DNA of 64,000 nucleotides, taken from contig CP107246.1 in the NCBI GenBank assembly GCA_030246985.1, positions 2,420,282 through 2,484,281 of the forward strand, written 5' to 3'. This stretch comes from Candidatus Nitricoxidivorans perseverans. GTDB lineage: Bacteria > Pseudomonadota > Gammaproteobacteria > Burkholderiales > Rhodocyclaceae. Both the position numbers and the translations under genes were made by a program. The notes under the pieces were generated by a model. That model was not told the DNA's origin. It searched no databases and saw only the letters and a program-made list of their open reading frames with translations. This document shows positions 8,444 to 16,656 of the stretch, piece by piece (within the stretch, counting starts at the first letter, position 1; every line of letters begins with the position of its first letter).

Positions 8444-10978
8444 ATGGGCAAGGCCAATTTCTGGAAAGCCGACTGGTTCCTGGGGCTGCTGGTCAGTCTG
8501 GCCGTGCTTATCCTCGGCAACGGCGACCTGCTGCAAAGCCTGGAGCGCAAGGCCTATGACCTCGGCGTCGCCATGGCCTCCCGCCAGCCCTCCGACAAGG
8601 TGGCCGTCATCGCCATCGACAAGCAGAGCCTCGACAACATCGGCCGCTGGCCGTGGTCCCGCGAGATCCATGCCGAAATGGTCGAGAAGCTGGCGGCGGC
8701 CAAGGCCAAGGTCGTTGCCACCACCGTCTTCTTTTCCGAACCCCAGCTCGACCCCGGCCTCGCCTATATCAACCGGCTGATCGACCTGTACGGACAGGCC
8801 GGCGGCCTGCCGCTCGCGGGCAGCGACGAGGAGTTGGCCGCGCAGCCCGCGCCGTTCGGCCCCATGGGCGGCGTGCTCAAGGAAGCCGAGCGAAAGCTCA
8901 ACGTCGACCGCCGCCTCGGCGAGGCCTTCGCGGCGGCCGGCAACGTGGCGCTGCCGATGCTGTTTCGCATCGGCGAACCGCGCGGCCGGCCTGACAAGGC
9001 GCTGCCCGACTACGTCCGCAGGAACGCCGTCAAGCTCGCGGGCGGCGAATGGGCGCCGATCCCGACCTCCGACGTGGATGCGATGGTGATCGACGTCCTG
9101 GGCGGCGGCGCCGCGGCGATCGGCCACCTGAACGTCACGCCGGACGTGGACGGCGGCATCCGCACCGAACCGCTGGTGCTCGGTCATTTCGACCAGACTT
9201 ATCCGGCGCTCTCGCTCCTCGTGGCCGCGAAGAGCCTGAACCTCGCCTCCGCCGACATCCAGGTGCGCGCCGGCGAATCGGTGAAGCTCGGCCGGCTCGG
9301 GATCGGCACCGATGCCGATACGCGCATGCTGACTTTTTTCTACAAGGATCGGGACGGCCTGCCGGCGTTCCAGGCGGACTCCTTCTTCGACGTCATGGCC
9401 GGCAAGATCCCCCTCGAAAAATACCGCGACAAGATCGTGCTGATCGGCCCGACGGCGGCCGGCGTCGGCAGCATGTTCGTGACGCCGGTCTCCCCGACCA
9501 TGCCGTCTGTGCTACTCCAGGCCCATGCGGTGTCGTCGATCCTGTCGGAGCATTTCTTCGTGGCGCCGACCTGGGGCACCCTGGCGGAGAAGATCGTTTT
9601 CCTGCTGGTGGCGGCCTACCTCATCGCGCTCCTGCCGCGCCTTTCCGCGGGCATGGGCGCCGGCGTCACCGCCGGCATCCTGCTGGCGCTAGTCGCAACT
9701 CACTTCGCCCTGATGTCGACGCAGCTCATGTGGCTGCAACTGATGGTGCCGGCGACGCTGCTGCTGGTCGGCCACCTACTGCTGACCACCAAGCGATTCC
9801 TGGTCACCGAGCGCGGCAAGGCGAAGTCCGACCTCGATTCCGCCGAGTCCAACCGCATGCTCGGCCTCGCTTTCCAGGGCCAGGGCCAGCTCGACATGGC
9901 CTTCGACAAGTTCCGCAAGTGCCCGCTCGACGACGCGCTGATGGAAAACCTCTACAACCTGGGCCTGGATTTCGAGCGCAAGCGGCAGTTCAACAAGGCC
10001 GAGTCGGTGTTCCGCTACATGGCCGACCACAACCCGAAGTTCCGCGACCTGGAGAGCCGCCTTTCCCGCGCGCGGCAGATGTCGGAGACCGTGATCCTGG
10101 GCGGCGGGGGCCGCACCACCGCCGGCGGCACCATGATCCTGGAAGGCGGCCAGGTGGAGAAGCCCATGCTCGGCCGCTACCAGGTGGAGAAAGAACTGGG
10201 CAAGGGCGCCATGGGCGTCGTCTACCTCGGCCGCGACCCGAAGATCAACCGCGTCGTCGCCATCAAGACCATGGCGCTTTCCCAGGAGTTCGACGAGGAC
10301 GAGCTGAAGGACGTCAAGGAGCGATTCTTCCGCGAGGCGGAGACCGCCGGGCGGCTCAACCACCAGAACATCGTTACCATCTTCGATGCCGGCGAGGAGC
10401 ACGACCTCGCCTACATCGCCATGGAGTTCCTCAAGGGCAAGGACCTGGTGTCCTACGTCAAGCCCGACAGGCTGATGCCGTTGCCCAAGGTGCTGGGCAT
10501 CATCGCGCGCGTGGCCGACGCCCTCGACTACGCCCACCAGAACCACGTGGTGCACCGGGACATCAAGCCGGCCAACGTCATGTACGAGCCTGAATCCGAC
10601 TCGGTCAAGGTCACCGACTTCGGCATCGCCCGCATCACGGATTCGTCGAAAACCAAGACCGGCATGGTGCTGGGCACGCCTTCCTATATGTCGCCGGAGC
10701 AGCTCGCGGGCAAGAAGATCGACGGCCGCTCCGACCTCTTTTCCCTGGGCGTCACGCTTTACCAGCTGGCTTGCGGCAAGCTGCCCTTCGACGGCGATTC
10801 GATGGCCCAGCTGATGTTCAAGATCGCCAACGAGCCCCATCCGGACATCCGCACGGTCAGGCCCGGCTTGCCGGCTTGCCTGGCCGCCATCCTTGACAAG
10901 GCCCTGGCCAAGGATGCCGGGAACCGTTATCAGACGGCTGCGGAAATGGCCCGCGACATTCGCGCCTGCCAGCCATGA
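8444..10978 (+). CDS. CHASE2-domain membrane serine/threonine protein kinase
   Basis: An 844-residue protein. After an N-terminal membrane segment (about 8-26) comes an extracytoplasmic CHASE2 sensor (30-380) with VIAIDKQSLDNIGRWPW, then three closely spaced membrane helices (about 385-450). A cytoplasmic TPR-like stretch (460-545) leads to a Hanks-type kinase (579-843). Kinase motifs are intact: GKGAMGVVYLG loop, Lys608 in VVAIK, His704-Arg-Asp706 in HRDIKPAN, Asp725 in DFGIAR, and a TPSYMSPEQ activation segment. Just before the kinase are two Thr-x-x-Leu motifs, ETVILGG (Thr549) and GTMILEGG (Thr563), suited to FHA binding when phosphorylated. It is first in the cassette, and the PP2C gene overlaps its stop (ATGA). 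Confidence 0.92.
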   Translation: MGKANFWKADWFLGLLVSLAVLILGNGDLLQSLERKAYDLGVAMASRQPSDKVAVIAIDKQSLDNIGRWPWSREIHAEMVEKLAAAKAKVVATTVFFSEPQLDPGLAYINRLIDLYGQAGGLPLAGSDEELAAQPAPFGPMGGVLKEAERKLNVDRRLGEAFAAAGNVALPMLFRIGEPRGRPDKALPDYVRRNAVKLAGGEWAPIPTSDVDAMVIDVLGGGAAAIGHLNVTPDVDGGIRTEPLVLGHFDQTYPALSLLVAAKSLNLASADIQVRAGESVKLGRLGIGTDADTRMLTFFYKDRDGLPAFQADSFFDVMAGKIPLEKYRDKIVLIGPTAAGVGSMFVTPVSPTMPSVLLQAHAVSSILSEHFFVAPTWGTLAEKIVFLLVAAYLIALLPRLSAGMGAGVTAGILLALVATHFALMSTQLMWLQLMVPATLLLVGHLLLTTKRFLVTERGKAKSDLDSAESNRMLGLAFQGQGQLDMAFDKFRKCPLDDALMENLYNLGLDFERKRQFNKAESVFRYMADHNPKFRDLESRLSRARQMSETVILGGGGRTTAGGTMILEGGQVEKPMLGRYQVEKELGKGAMGVVYLGRDPKINRVVAIKTMALSQEFDEDELKDVKERFFREAETAGRLNHQNIVTIFDAGEEHDLAYIAMEFLKGKDLVSYVKPDRLMPLPKVLGIIARVADALDYAHQNHVVHRDIKPANVMYEPESDSVKVTDFGIARITDSSKTKTGMVLGTPSYMSPEQLAGKKIDGRSDLFSLGVTLYQLACGKLPFDGDSMAQLMFKIANEPHPDIRTVRPGLPACLAAILDKALAKDAGNRYQTAAEMARDIRACQP

Positions 10979-11796
10979 ACCTGAGCCAGACCCTTGAAAT
11001 CGCCACCCGCTCCGACGCGGGCATGGTGCGTACCCACAACGAGGATGCGGTGTTCACCAACCCCGCCCTGGGGCTGGTGGTGCTGGCCGACGGCATGGGC
11101 GGCTACAACGCCGGCGAGGTTGCGAGCGGCATGGCGACGGCCCTGCTGGGCAGCGAGCTTGAGAAGGCCCTCGCCGAACAGCCGCCCGGCGGGCGCGATG
11201 CCGGCGGCAGGGCGCGGGCGCACGGGGTCCTCGAGGCCGAGATCGCTCGCGCCAACAGCGCCATCTATCAGGCCGCCCAGAGCCAGCCGCAGTACGCCGG
11301 CATGGGAACGACCCTGGTGATGGCCCTGTTCCGCGACGACATGATGACGGTGGCGCACATCGGCGATTCGCGCCTCTACCGCCTGCGCGGCGAGGCGTTC
11401 CAGCAGGTCACGCGCGACCACTCGCTGTTGCAGGAGCAGATCGACGGCGGCATGATTACGCCGGAACAGGCGCGCCATTCGCAGAACAGGAACCTGGTGA
11501 CCCGCGCGCTGGGCGTCGATCCGGGGGTTGAACCGGAGATTCGGGACTACGCGGTGCTGCCGGGCGACGTCTATCTGCTTTGTTCCGACGGCCTCAACGA
11601 CATGGTCGAGGACGAGGAGATCGCCATGACCCTGTCGACGCTGTCGGCGAATCTCGCCCTGTGCGCCGAGCAGTTGGTGCAGATGGCCAACGACAATGGC
11701 GGCCGCGACAACGTGTCCGTGATTCTGGTGCGGGTGAAACGGGAATTTCCCGCGGCGCGCGGTTGGTGGGCCCGGCTGCTGGCCTGGCTCAAGTAA
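10975..11796 (+). CDS. PP2C-family serine/threonine protein phosphatase
   Basis: A 273-residue soluble protein of the bacterial Stp/PrpC type. All core metal and phosphate motifs are seen in order: RSDAGMVRTHNEDA near the N-terminus, ADGMGGYNAGE, GTTLVMALF, AHIGDSRLYRLR, LLCSDGLNDMV and GGRDNVSVILV. It should reverse phosphorylation by the adjacent kinase. The start overlaps the kinase stop codon by four bases, so the pair is translationally coupled. The C-terminus ends in a short basic, Trp-rich tail (WWARLLAWLK) that could touch the membrane. Confidence 0.94.
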   Translation: MNLSQTLEIATRSDAGMVRTHNEDAVFTNPALGLVVLADGMGGYNAGEVASGMATALLGSELEKALAEQPPGGRDAGGRARAHGVLEAEIARANSAIYQAAQSQPQYAGMGTTLVMALFRDDMMTVAHIGDSRLYRLRGEAFQQVTRDHSLLQEQIDGGMITPEQARHSQNRNLVTRALGVDPGVEPEIRDYAVLPGDVYLLCSDGLNDMVEDEEIAMTLSTLSANLALCAEQLVQMANDNGGRDNVSVILVRVKREFPAARGWWARLLAWLK

Positions 11797-11808
11797 GGGG
11801 AACTCAAG

Positions 11809-12543
11809 ATGGCGAAGCTCATACTCGGCATGGACGGACTGGTGCTCAAGGAGATTCCTCTCATCAAGGAACGGACCACCCTCGGACGCAAGCCGCACAA
11901 CGACATCCAGATCGACAATCTGGCAATCTCCGGCGAGCATGCCGTGATCGTCACGATCCTCAACGACTCCTTCCTCGAGGATCTGGGCAGCACCAACGGC
12001 ACCTACATCAACGGCCAGCCGGTCAAGAAGCATTTTCTCCAGAACGGCGACACCATCGAGCTGGGCAAGTACCGGCTGAAGTACGTCAATGAGGTGCCCC
12101 AACAGACGTCGCCCGCGGATTTCGAGAAGACCATGGTGCTGCGGCCGGACATGATGCGCAAGACGGCCGAGCAGGTCGCCGGCAAGAGCTTCGGCGACAC
12201 CCAGGCGGGCATGAAGTTCACCGACCACGCCGAAGGACCGGCCACGCCGCCCCCGGCCGCCGCCGCGCCGCCCCCCCTGCCGGCGGGCGCGCTCCAGATC
12301 CTCAGCGGCGGCAACGCCGGCCGGGAGCTGGTGCTGACCAAGACCCTGACGACGCTGGGCAAGCCGGGCGTGCAGGTGGCGGTGATCGCGCGCAGGCCCC
12401 ACGGCTACTTCATCACCCACGTCGAGGGTACCCGGTTCCCCGTGGTCAACGGCAAGGTGTTGGACGCCCAGGCGCACCCGCTCAACGATCACGACATCAT
12501 CGAGCTGGCGGGCATCAAGATGGAATTCTTCCTCAAGGACTGA
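11809..12543 (+). CDS. FHA-domain protein with one canonical and one degenerate FHA
   Basis: A 244-residue soluble protein. Residues 1-95 form a canonical FHA domain with GRKPHNDIQI, SGEHAVI and LGSTNGTYING, the phosphothreonine-binding signature. Residues 155-244 resemble a second FHA fold (LTTLGKPGVQ, ITHVEG, LNDHDIIELAGIKMEF) lacking the canonical Arg/Ser/Asn set. The linker contains EKTMVLRP (Thr108), the same Thr-x-x-Leu pattern found in the kinase juxtamembrane segment. By analogy with GarA/OdhI-type proteins, it may dock on the phosphorylated kinase and be phosphorylated itself. It lies 12 bases after the phosphatase gene. The partner downstream is unknown; candidates are the cyclase and the ATPase. 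Confidence 0.88.
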   Translation: MAKLILGMDGLVLKEIPLIKERTTLGRKPHNDIQIDNLAISGEHAVIVTILNDSFLEDLGSTNGTYINGQPVKKHFLQNGDTIELGKYRLKYVNEVPQQTSPADFEKTMVLRPDMMRKTAEQVAGKSFGDTQAGMKFTDHAEGPATPPPAAAAPPPLPAGALQILSGGNAGRELVLTKTLTTLGKPGVQVAVIARRPHGYFITHVEGTRFPVVNGKVLDAQAHPLNDHDIIELAGIKMEFFLKD

Positions 12544-12571
12544 CCCCTTCCTCCCCGACTGACGAAGTGAC

Positions 12572-14800
12572 GTGAAACAGCATCTCGTCCGCTATGCGCT
12601 GGGCCTCGCCGTCCTGCTGCTCCTGCTGGGCCACGCCGCATATTTCTACCAGATCGGCTTCATCAATCGGCTGGACGCCATTCTCTACGACGCCCGGGTG
12701 CGGCTGACCATGCCGGGCGGCGTCGACGAACGTGTGGTGATCGTCGACATCGACGAGAAATCGCTGGCCGAGATCGGCCGCTGGCCCTGGGGTCGCGACA
12801 GGATGGCGACTCTCGTCGACAAGCTGTTCGGCCACGGCATCGCGCTGGTCGGGTTCGACGTGGTCTTCGCCGAACCGGACGGTAGCTCCGGCTTGGGTAC
12901 GCTGGAGGCGTTGGCCGCGAAGCAGCTCAAGGACAACGAGGCCTTCCATGCGGCACTCGGCGAACTGCGGCCGCGGCTCGACTACGATGCCCGCTTCGCG
13001 GAGGCGATCAAGGGTCGGCCGGCGATCCTCGGCTACTACCTGTCCAACAGAGCGGAGGGCGCGGGGTCGGGGGCGCTCCCCGATCCGGTGCTGCCGGCCG
13101 GTACCTTCCAGGGGCGCAATATCGCTTTTACCCACTGGACTTCCTATGGCGCCAATCTGCCCGAGTTTCAGAAGAACGCCGCCGGCGCCGGCCACTTCAA
13201 TCCCCTGGTCGACTTCGATGGCATCTCGCGGCGGGTGCCGATGCTCGCCGAGCATGGCGGAAAATATTACGAGTCCCTATCTCTGGCGATGGTGCGGGCC
13301 TTGCTGGGCTTTCCCAAGGTGGTGCCCGGTTATCCCGAGGAGCGGTTCTTCTCCAGCAAGATATACGGCGACATGGAATGGCTGGACCTGCCGACCGAAC
13401 GCGGCACCCTGCGCATCCCGGTGGACGAGAACGCCGCCACCCTGATTCCCTACCGCGGCCCGCAGGGCAGCTTTCCCTATATCCCGGCCGCCGACGTGCT
13501 GGCCAACCGCGTCAAACCGGAGCAGTTGAAGAACAGGATCGCGCTGGTCGGCACCACGGCGCCGGGCCTGATGGACCTGCGGGCGACGCCGGTCGCCGCG
13601 GCCTATCCCGGCGTGGAAATCCACGCCAACCTGATCGCCGGCATACTCGACGCCGCCGTCAAGCACCGGCCGTCCTACATGCTCGGCGCCGACGTCGTGC
13701 AGTTGCTGCTTGCCGGCGCCGTCATGGTCTTCCTGCTGCCGCTGCTGTCGCCCCTGCGCGCCAGCATCGTCGCCCTGCTCGTGCTGCTGTTCCTGCTGTC
13801 GGTGAACTTTGCCTTCTGGCACGCCGGCCACATGGTGCTGCCGCTGGCCGGCGGCCTGCTGATGGTCGGTGTGCTCTTCGGCCTCAACATGTCCTGGGGC
13901 TATTTCGTCGAGTCTCGCGCCAAGCGCCAGTTCACGGACCTGTTCGGCCAGTACGTTCCGCCGGAACTGGTGGATGAGATGGCGAAGAACCCGGAAAGCT
14001 ACAGCATGGAAGGCCGCAAGGCCGAGCTCACGGTGCTGTTCTCGGACATCCGCGGATTCACCACCATTTCCGAAAGCCTCCAACCGGATCGGCTGGCCGC
14101 CCTGATGAACGAGTACCTCGGCGCCATGACCGCGGTGATCCGCAAGCGGCGCGGCACGCTGGACAAGTACATCGGCGACGCCATCATGGCCTTCTGGGGC
14201 GCGCCGGTGGACGATCCGGACCATGCCCTGCACGCGGTGGTCGCCGCCCTCGAAATGCAGGAGGCGCTGCGCGAGCTCAACAAGGACCTGGTCGCCAGAG
14301 GCTGGCCGGAGCTCCATATCGGCGTCGGCGTCAATACCGGCGTCATGACGGTCGGCGACATGGGATCCCCGGTGCGCAGGGCCTACACGGTGCTGGGCGA
14401 CGCCGTCAATCTCTGCTCGCGGCTGGAGGGCATCACGAAGGAGTATGGGGTCGGCGTCATCGTCGGCGAGGGTACCCGCGAGAAGTTCGGCAAGCGGGTC
14501 GTCTGCCGCGAGCTGGATCGCGTGCGCGTCAAAGGCAAAGAGGCGCCGGTGGCCATCTTCGAACCGGTCGGGCTGGAAGGGAAGGTGGCAAGGGAACGCA
14601 TGGATGAACTTAAGCTCTGGAACCAGGCAGTGCGCGCCTACCGCGCCCGGGATTGGGACCAGGCCGAGGTGGCCCTGCTCAATCTGTCGCGCATGACGCC
14701 CTGCCGTCTGTATGATCTCTATGCCGAACGTATCGCTCGCCACCGCAGGGAGCCGCCGGCCGAAGGGTGGGATGGCGTCACCAGCTTCGATACGAAATAG
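12572..14800 (+). CDS. CHASE2-domain class III adenylate/guanylate cyclase
   Basis: A 742-residue membrane protein. The N-terminal membrane segment (5-22) is followed by an extracytoplasmic CHASE2 sensor (to about 360) bearing VIVDIDEKSLAEIGRWPW, nearly the signature of the kinase four genes' distance upstream. Three membrane helices (about 370-440) precede the class III cyclase domain (465-660). Metal Asp492 (FSDIRGFT) and Asp536 (YIGDAIMAFWG), Lys532 of the purine pocket and the VNLCSRLEG motif with its transition-state Arg are present, so it should be active, most likely on ATP. A short helical tail follows. I chose GTG at 12572; no strong ribosome site is visible there. Confidence 0.92.
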   Translation: MKQHLVRYALGLAVLLLLLGHAAYFYQIGFINRLDAILYDARVRLTMPGGVDERVVIVDIDEKSLAEIGRWPWGRDRMATLVDKLFGHGIALVGFDVVFAEPDGSSGLGTLEALAAKQLKDNEAFHAALGELRPRLDYDARFAEAIKGRPAILGYYLSNRAEGAGSGALPDPVLPAGTFQGRNIAFTHWTSYGANLPEFQKNAAGAGHFNPLVDFDGISRRVPMLAEHGGKYYESLSLAMVRALLGFPKVVPGYPEERFFSSKIYGDMEWLDLPTERGTLRIPVDENAATLIPYRGPQGSFPYIPAADVLANRVKPEQLKNRIALVGTTAPGLMDLRATPVAAAYPGVEIHANLIAGILDAAVKHRPSYMLGADVVQLLLAGAVMVFLLPLLSPLRASIVALLVLLFLLSVNFAFWHAGHMVLPLAGGLLMVGVLFGLNMSWGYFVESRAKRQFTDLFGQYVPPELVDEMAKNPESYSMEGRKAELTVLFSDIRGFTTISESLQPDRLAALMNEYLGAMTAVIRKRRGTLDKYIGDAIMAFWGAPVDDPDHALHAVVAALEMQEALRELNKDLVARGWPELHIGVGVNTGVMTVGDMGSPVRRAYTVLGDAVNLCSRLEGITKEYGVGVIVGEGTREKFGKRVVCRELDRVRVKGKEAPVAIFEPVGLEGKVARERMDELKLWNQAVRAYRARDWDQAEVALLNLSRMTPCRLYDLYAERIARHRREPPAEGWDGVTSFDTK

Positions 14801-14818
14801 GGGACGGGACGGAACAGC

Positions 14819-15586
14819 ATGAAAATCCGCATTCTCGGCTGCAGCGGCGGCATCGGCGGGCGCCATCTGCGCACCACCTCGATCCTGGTCGATCAGGATA
14901 TCCTGATCGACTGCGGCACCGGCGTCGGCGACCTGTCCATCGCGGAACTGGCGCAGATTGACCATGTTTTCCTGACCCATACCCACGTCGACCACATCGC
15001 CTGCCTGCCCCTGATGGTCGACACCGTGGGCGACATGCGCAACCGGCCGCTGACCGTCCATGCCACCGAAGCGACGCAGGAAATCCTGCGCACCCACGTT
15101 TTCAACTGGGCGGTCTGGCCGGATTTCACCGAGATTCCGTCGGCCGAGAACCCGTTCCTGCGCTACGAGGACATCCGGGTCGGCGCGGACACGGTCATCG
15201 ACGGCCGCCGCATCGTGCCGCTGCCGGCCAGCCACACGGTGCCCGCCGTCGGCTACCAGCTCGACTCGGGTAGGGCCAGCCTTGTCTTCTCGGGCGACAC
15301 CGGCCCCTGCCCCGAGCTATGGAAGGCGGTCAACAAGATCGACAACCTACGGCACCTGATCATCGAGACGGCGTTCTCCAACCGCGAGCGGCGCTTGGCG
15401 GTCATCTCCAAACACCTGTGCCCGAGCATGCTGGTCGAGGAGCTCGCCAACCTGCAACGGGACGCCGACATCTACATCACCCATCTGAAGCCCGGCCAGA
15501 TCGAGCTGACCATGCAGGAGATCGAGGATTGCGTCGGCGAACTGAAACCGCGCATGCTTCAGAACAACCAGGTGTTCGAATTGTGA
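14819..15586 (+). CDS. Metallo-beta-lactamase-fold hydrolase, candidate class II cyclic-nucleotide phosphodiesterase
   Basis: A 255-residue protein. Metal ligands are seen at His54, His56, Asp58 and His59 (THTHVDHIACLP), in a PASHTVP segment, in FSGDTGPCPELW, and in ITHLKPGQIE near the C-terminus. The N-terminal MKIRILGCSGGIGG followed by a distant THTHVDH resembles PDEase_II (CpdP-like) enzymes as well as generic MBL phosphodiesterases. Its place 18 bases after an adenylate cyclase gene and overlapping (GTGA) a cyclic-nucleotide-binding protein gene favours cAMP hydrolysis. The fold is certain; the substrate is inferred from context. Confidence 0.8.
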   Translation: MKIRILGCSGGIGGRHLRTTSILVDQDILIDCGTGVGDLSIAELAQIDHVFLTHTHVDHIACLPLMVDTVGDMRNRPLTVHATEATQEILRTHVFNWAVWPDFTEIPSAENPFLRYEDIRVGADTVIDGRRIVPLPASHTVPAVGYQLDSGRASLVFSGDTGPCPELWKAVNKIDNLRHLIIETAFSNRERRLAVISKHLCPSMLVEELANLQRDADIYITHLKPGQIELTMQEIEDCVGELKPRMLQNNQVFEL

Positions 15587-16656
15587 CCGTCGACGCCGCC
15601 CTTCTCGAAAAGCTGTCCCGCTGCCAGCCGCTCGCCTCGCTGGGGCCGGAGAGCCTGCGCGAGCTGGCGCCCCTCTGCCACAGCGAGCGGATCACCCGGA
15701 ATCTCGATCCCTTCCGGCTGCGCGACTGGGAGGGCCAGGTGGTTTACCTGACGAAGGGCGAGTTGAAACTCGATTTCGCCGACGGCAGCGCGGCGCTCCT
15801 GGTCGGCGGCACCGGCGAAGCCCTGCTGCCCCTCGGCCAGGGAGAGCAGAAGCCGGTGTCGAGCAAGGCCGTCACCGACGTTGAGCTGTTGCGCTTCGAC
15901 GAGGACACCCTGGACATCCTCGTCACCTGGGATCAGATGGCATCCCCCGGCCATGGCACGGCGGCCGAGAGCGACGGCACCGATTGGCGCACGATGTCCG
16001 GCATATTCGCCGCCCGGAACCTGACCCGGGGCGTGTTCTCCGCCCTGCCGCCGGCCCACATCGAAACCCTGCTCGGGCGCTTCCAGCGCATCCGCGCCAA
16101 ACGGGGCGAGACGATCATCCGGCAGGGCGGCGCGGGCGACTACTACTATGTCATCGAACGCGGCCGCTGCCTGGTCACGCGCGAAGTGGCCGGCAGCCGG
16201 GTGGATCTGGCCGAACTAAAGGCGGGCGACGCCTTCGGCGAGGAGGCGCTGGTATCGGACACCACGCGCAACGCCACCGTAGCCATGAAGACCGACGGCG
16301 TGCTGCTGCGCCTCAGTAAGACCGATTTTGTGGACCTGCTGCGCGAGCCGCTGATGCGGCGCGTGTCCCCCGTCGAGGCGCAGCGGCGCGTGGCGGCCGG
16401 CGCCGTCTGGCTGGATGTGCGCTTCCCCGCCGAATACCAGCACGACGGGCTGCCCGGCGCGATCAACATTCCCCTGAACGAAGTGCGCCGGACTTTGCCC
16501 ATGCTCGATCCGAAAAAGGAATACATCGTCTATTGCCAGACCGGCCGGCGCAGTTCGGCGGCCGCTTTCCTGTTTTCCCAGCGGGGCATCCGCGCCGCGC
16601 TGCTTGACGGCGGCCTGAGGGCCTTGTTCGCGGCGCCGACGGGAGGCAGCCGATGA
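15583..16656 (+). CDS. Cyclic-nucleotide-binding domain fused to rhodanese domain
   Basis: A 357-residue cytoplasmic protein. Residues 1-125 look like a degenerate cNMP-binding fold, and residues 145-265 are a canonical one with a phosphate-binding cassette GDAFGEEALVSDTTRNATV that keeps the key Glu and Arg. Residues 265-357 are a rhodanese domain with the active-site loop YCQTGRRSSA (Cys318), so persulfide or phosphate chemistry is possible. There is no helix-turn-helix, so it is not a CRP-type regulator. I chose GTG at 15583 because it overlaps the upstream stop as GTGA; the next gene overlaps its own stop as ATGA. It may turn cAMP binding into an effect on a partner, perhaps the downstream ATPase. 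Confidence 0.88.
   Translation: MTVDAALLEKLSRCQPLASLGPESLRELAPLCHSERITRNLDPFRLRDWEGQVVYLTKGELKLDFADGSAALLVGGTGEALLPLGQGEQKPVSSKAVTDVELLRFDEDTLDILVTWDQMASPGHGTAAESDGTDWRTMSGIFAARNLTRGVFSALPPAHIETLLGRFQRIRAKRGETIIRQGGAGDYYYVIERGRCLVTREVAGSRVDLAELKAGDAFGEEALVSDTTRNATVAMKTDGVLLRLSKTDFVDLLREPLMRRVSPVEAQRRVAAGAVWLDVRFPAEYQHDGLPGAINIPLNEVRRTLPMLDPKKEYIVYCQTGRRSSAAAFLFSQRGIRAALLDGGLRALFAAPTGGSR

Noticed and set aside
8444-12543. Type VI secretion regulation (PpkA/PppA/Fha) as an explanation of the kinase-phosphatase-FHA trio
   Set aside because: No Tss/Tag genes are in the window, the kinase has CHASE2 rather than a T6SS-type layout, and the genes run on into cAMP and PilB-like functions.
15583-16656. 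CRP/FNR-type transcription factor
   Set aside because: The C-terminal domain is a rhodanese with an active-site Cys loop; no helix-turn-helix is present.
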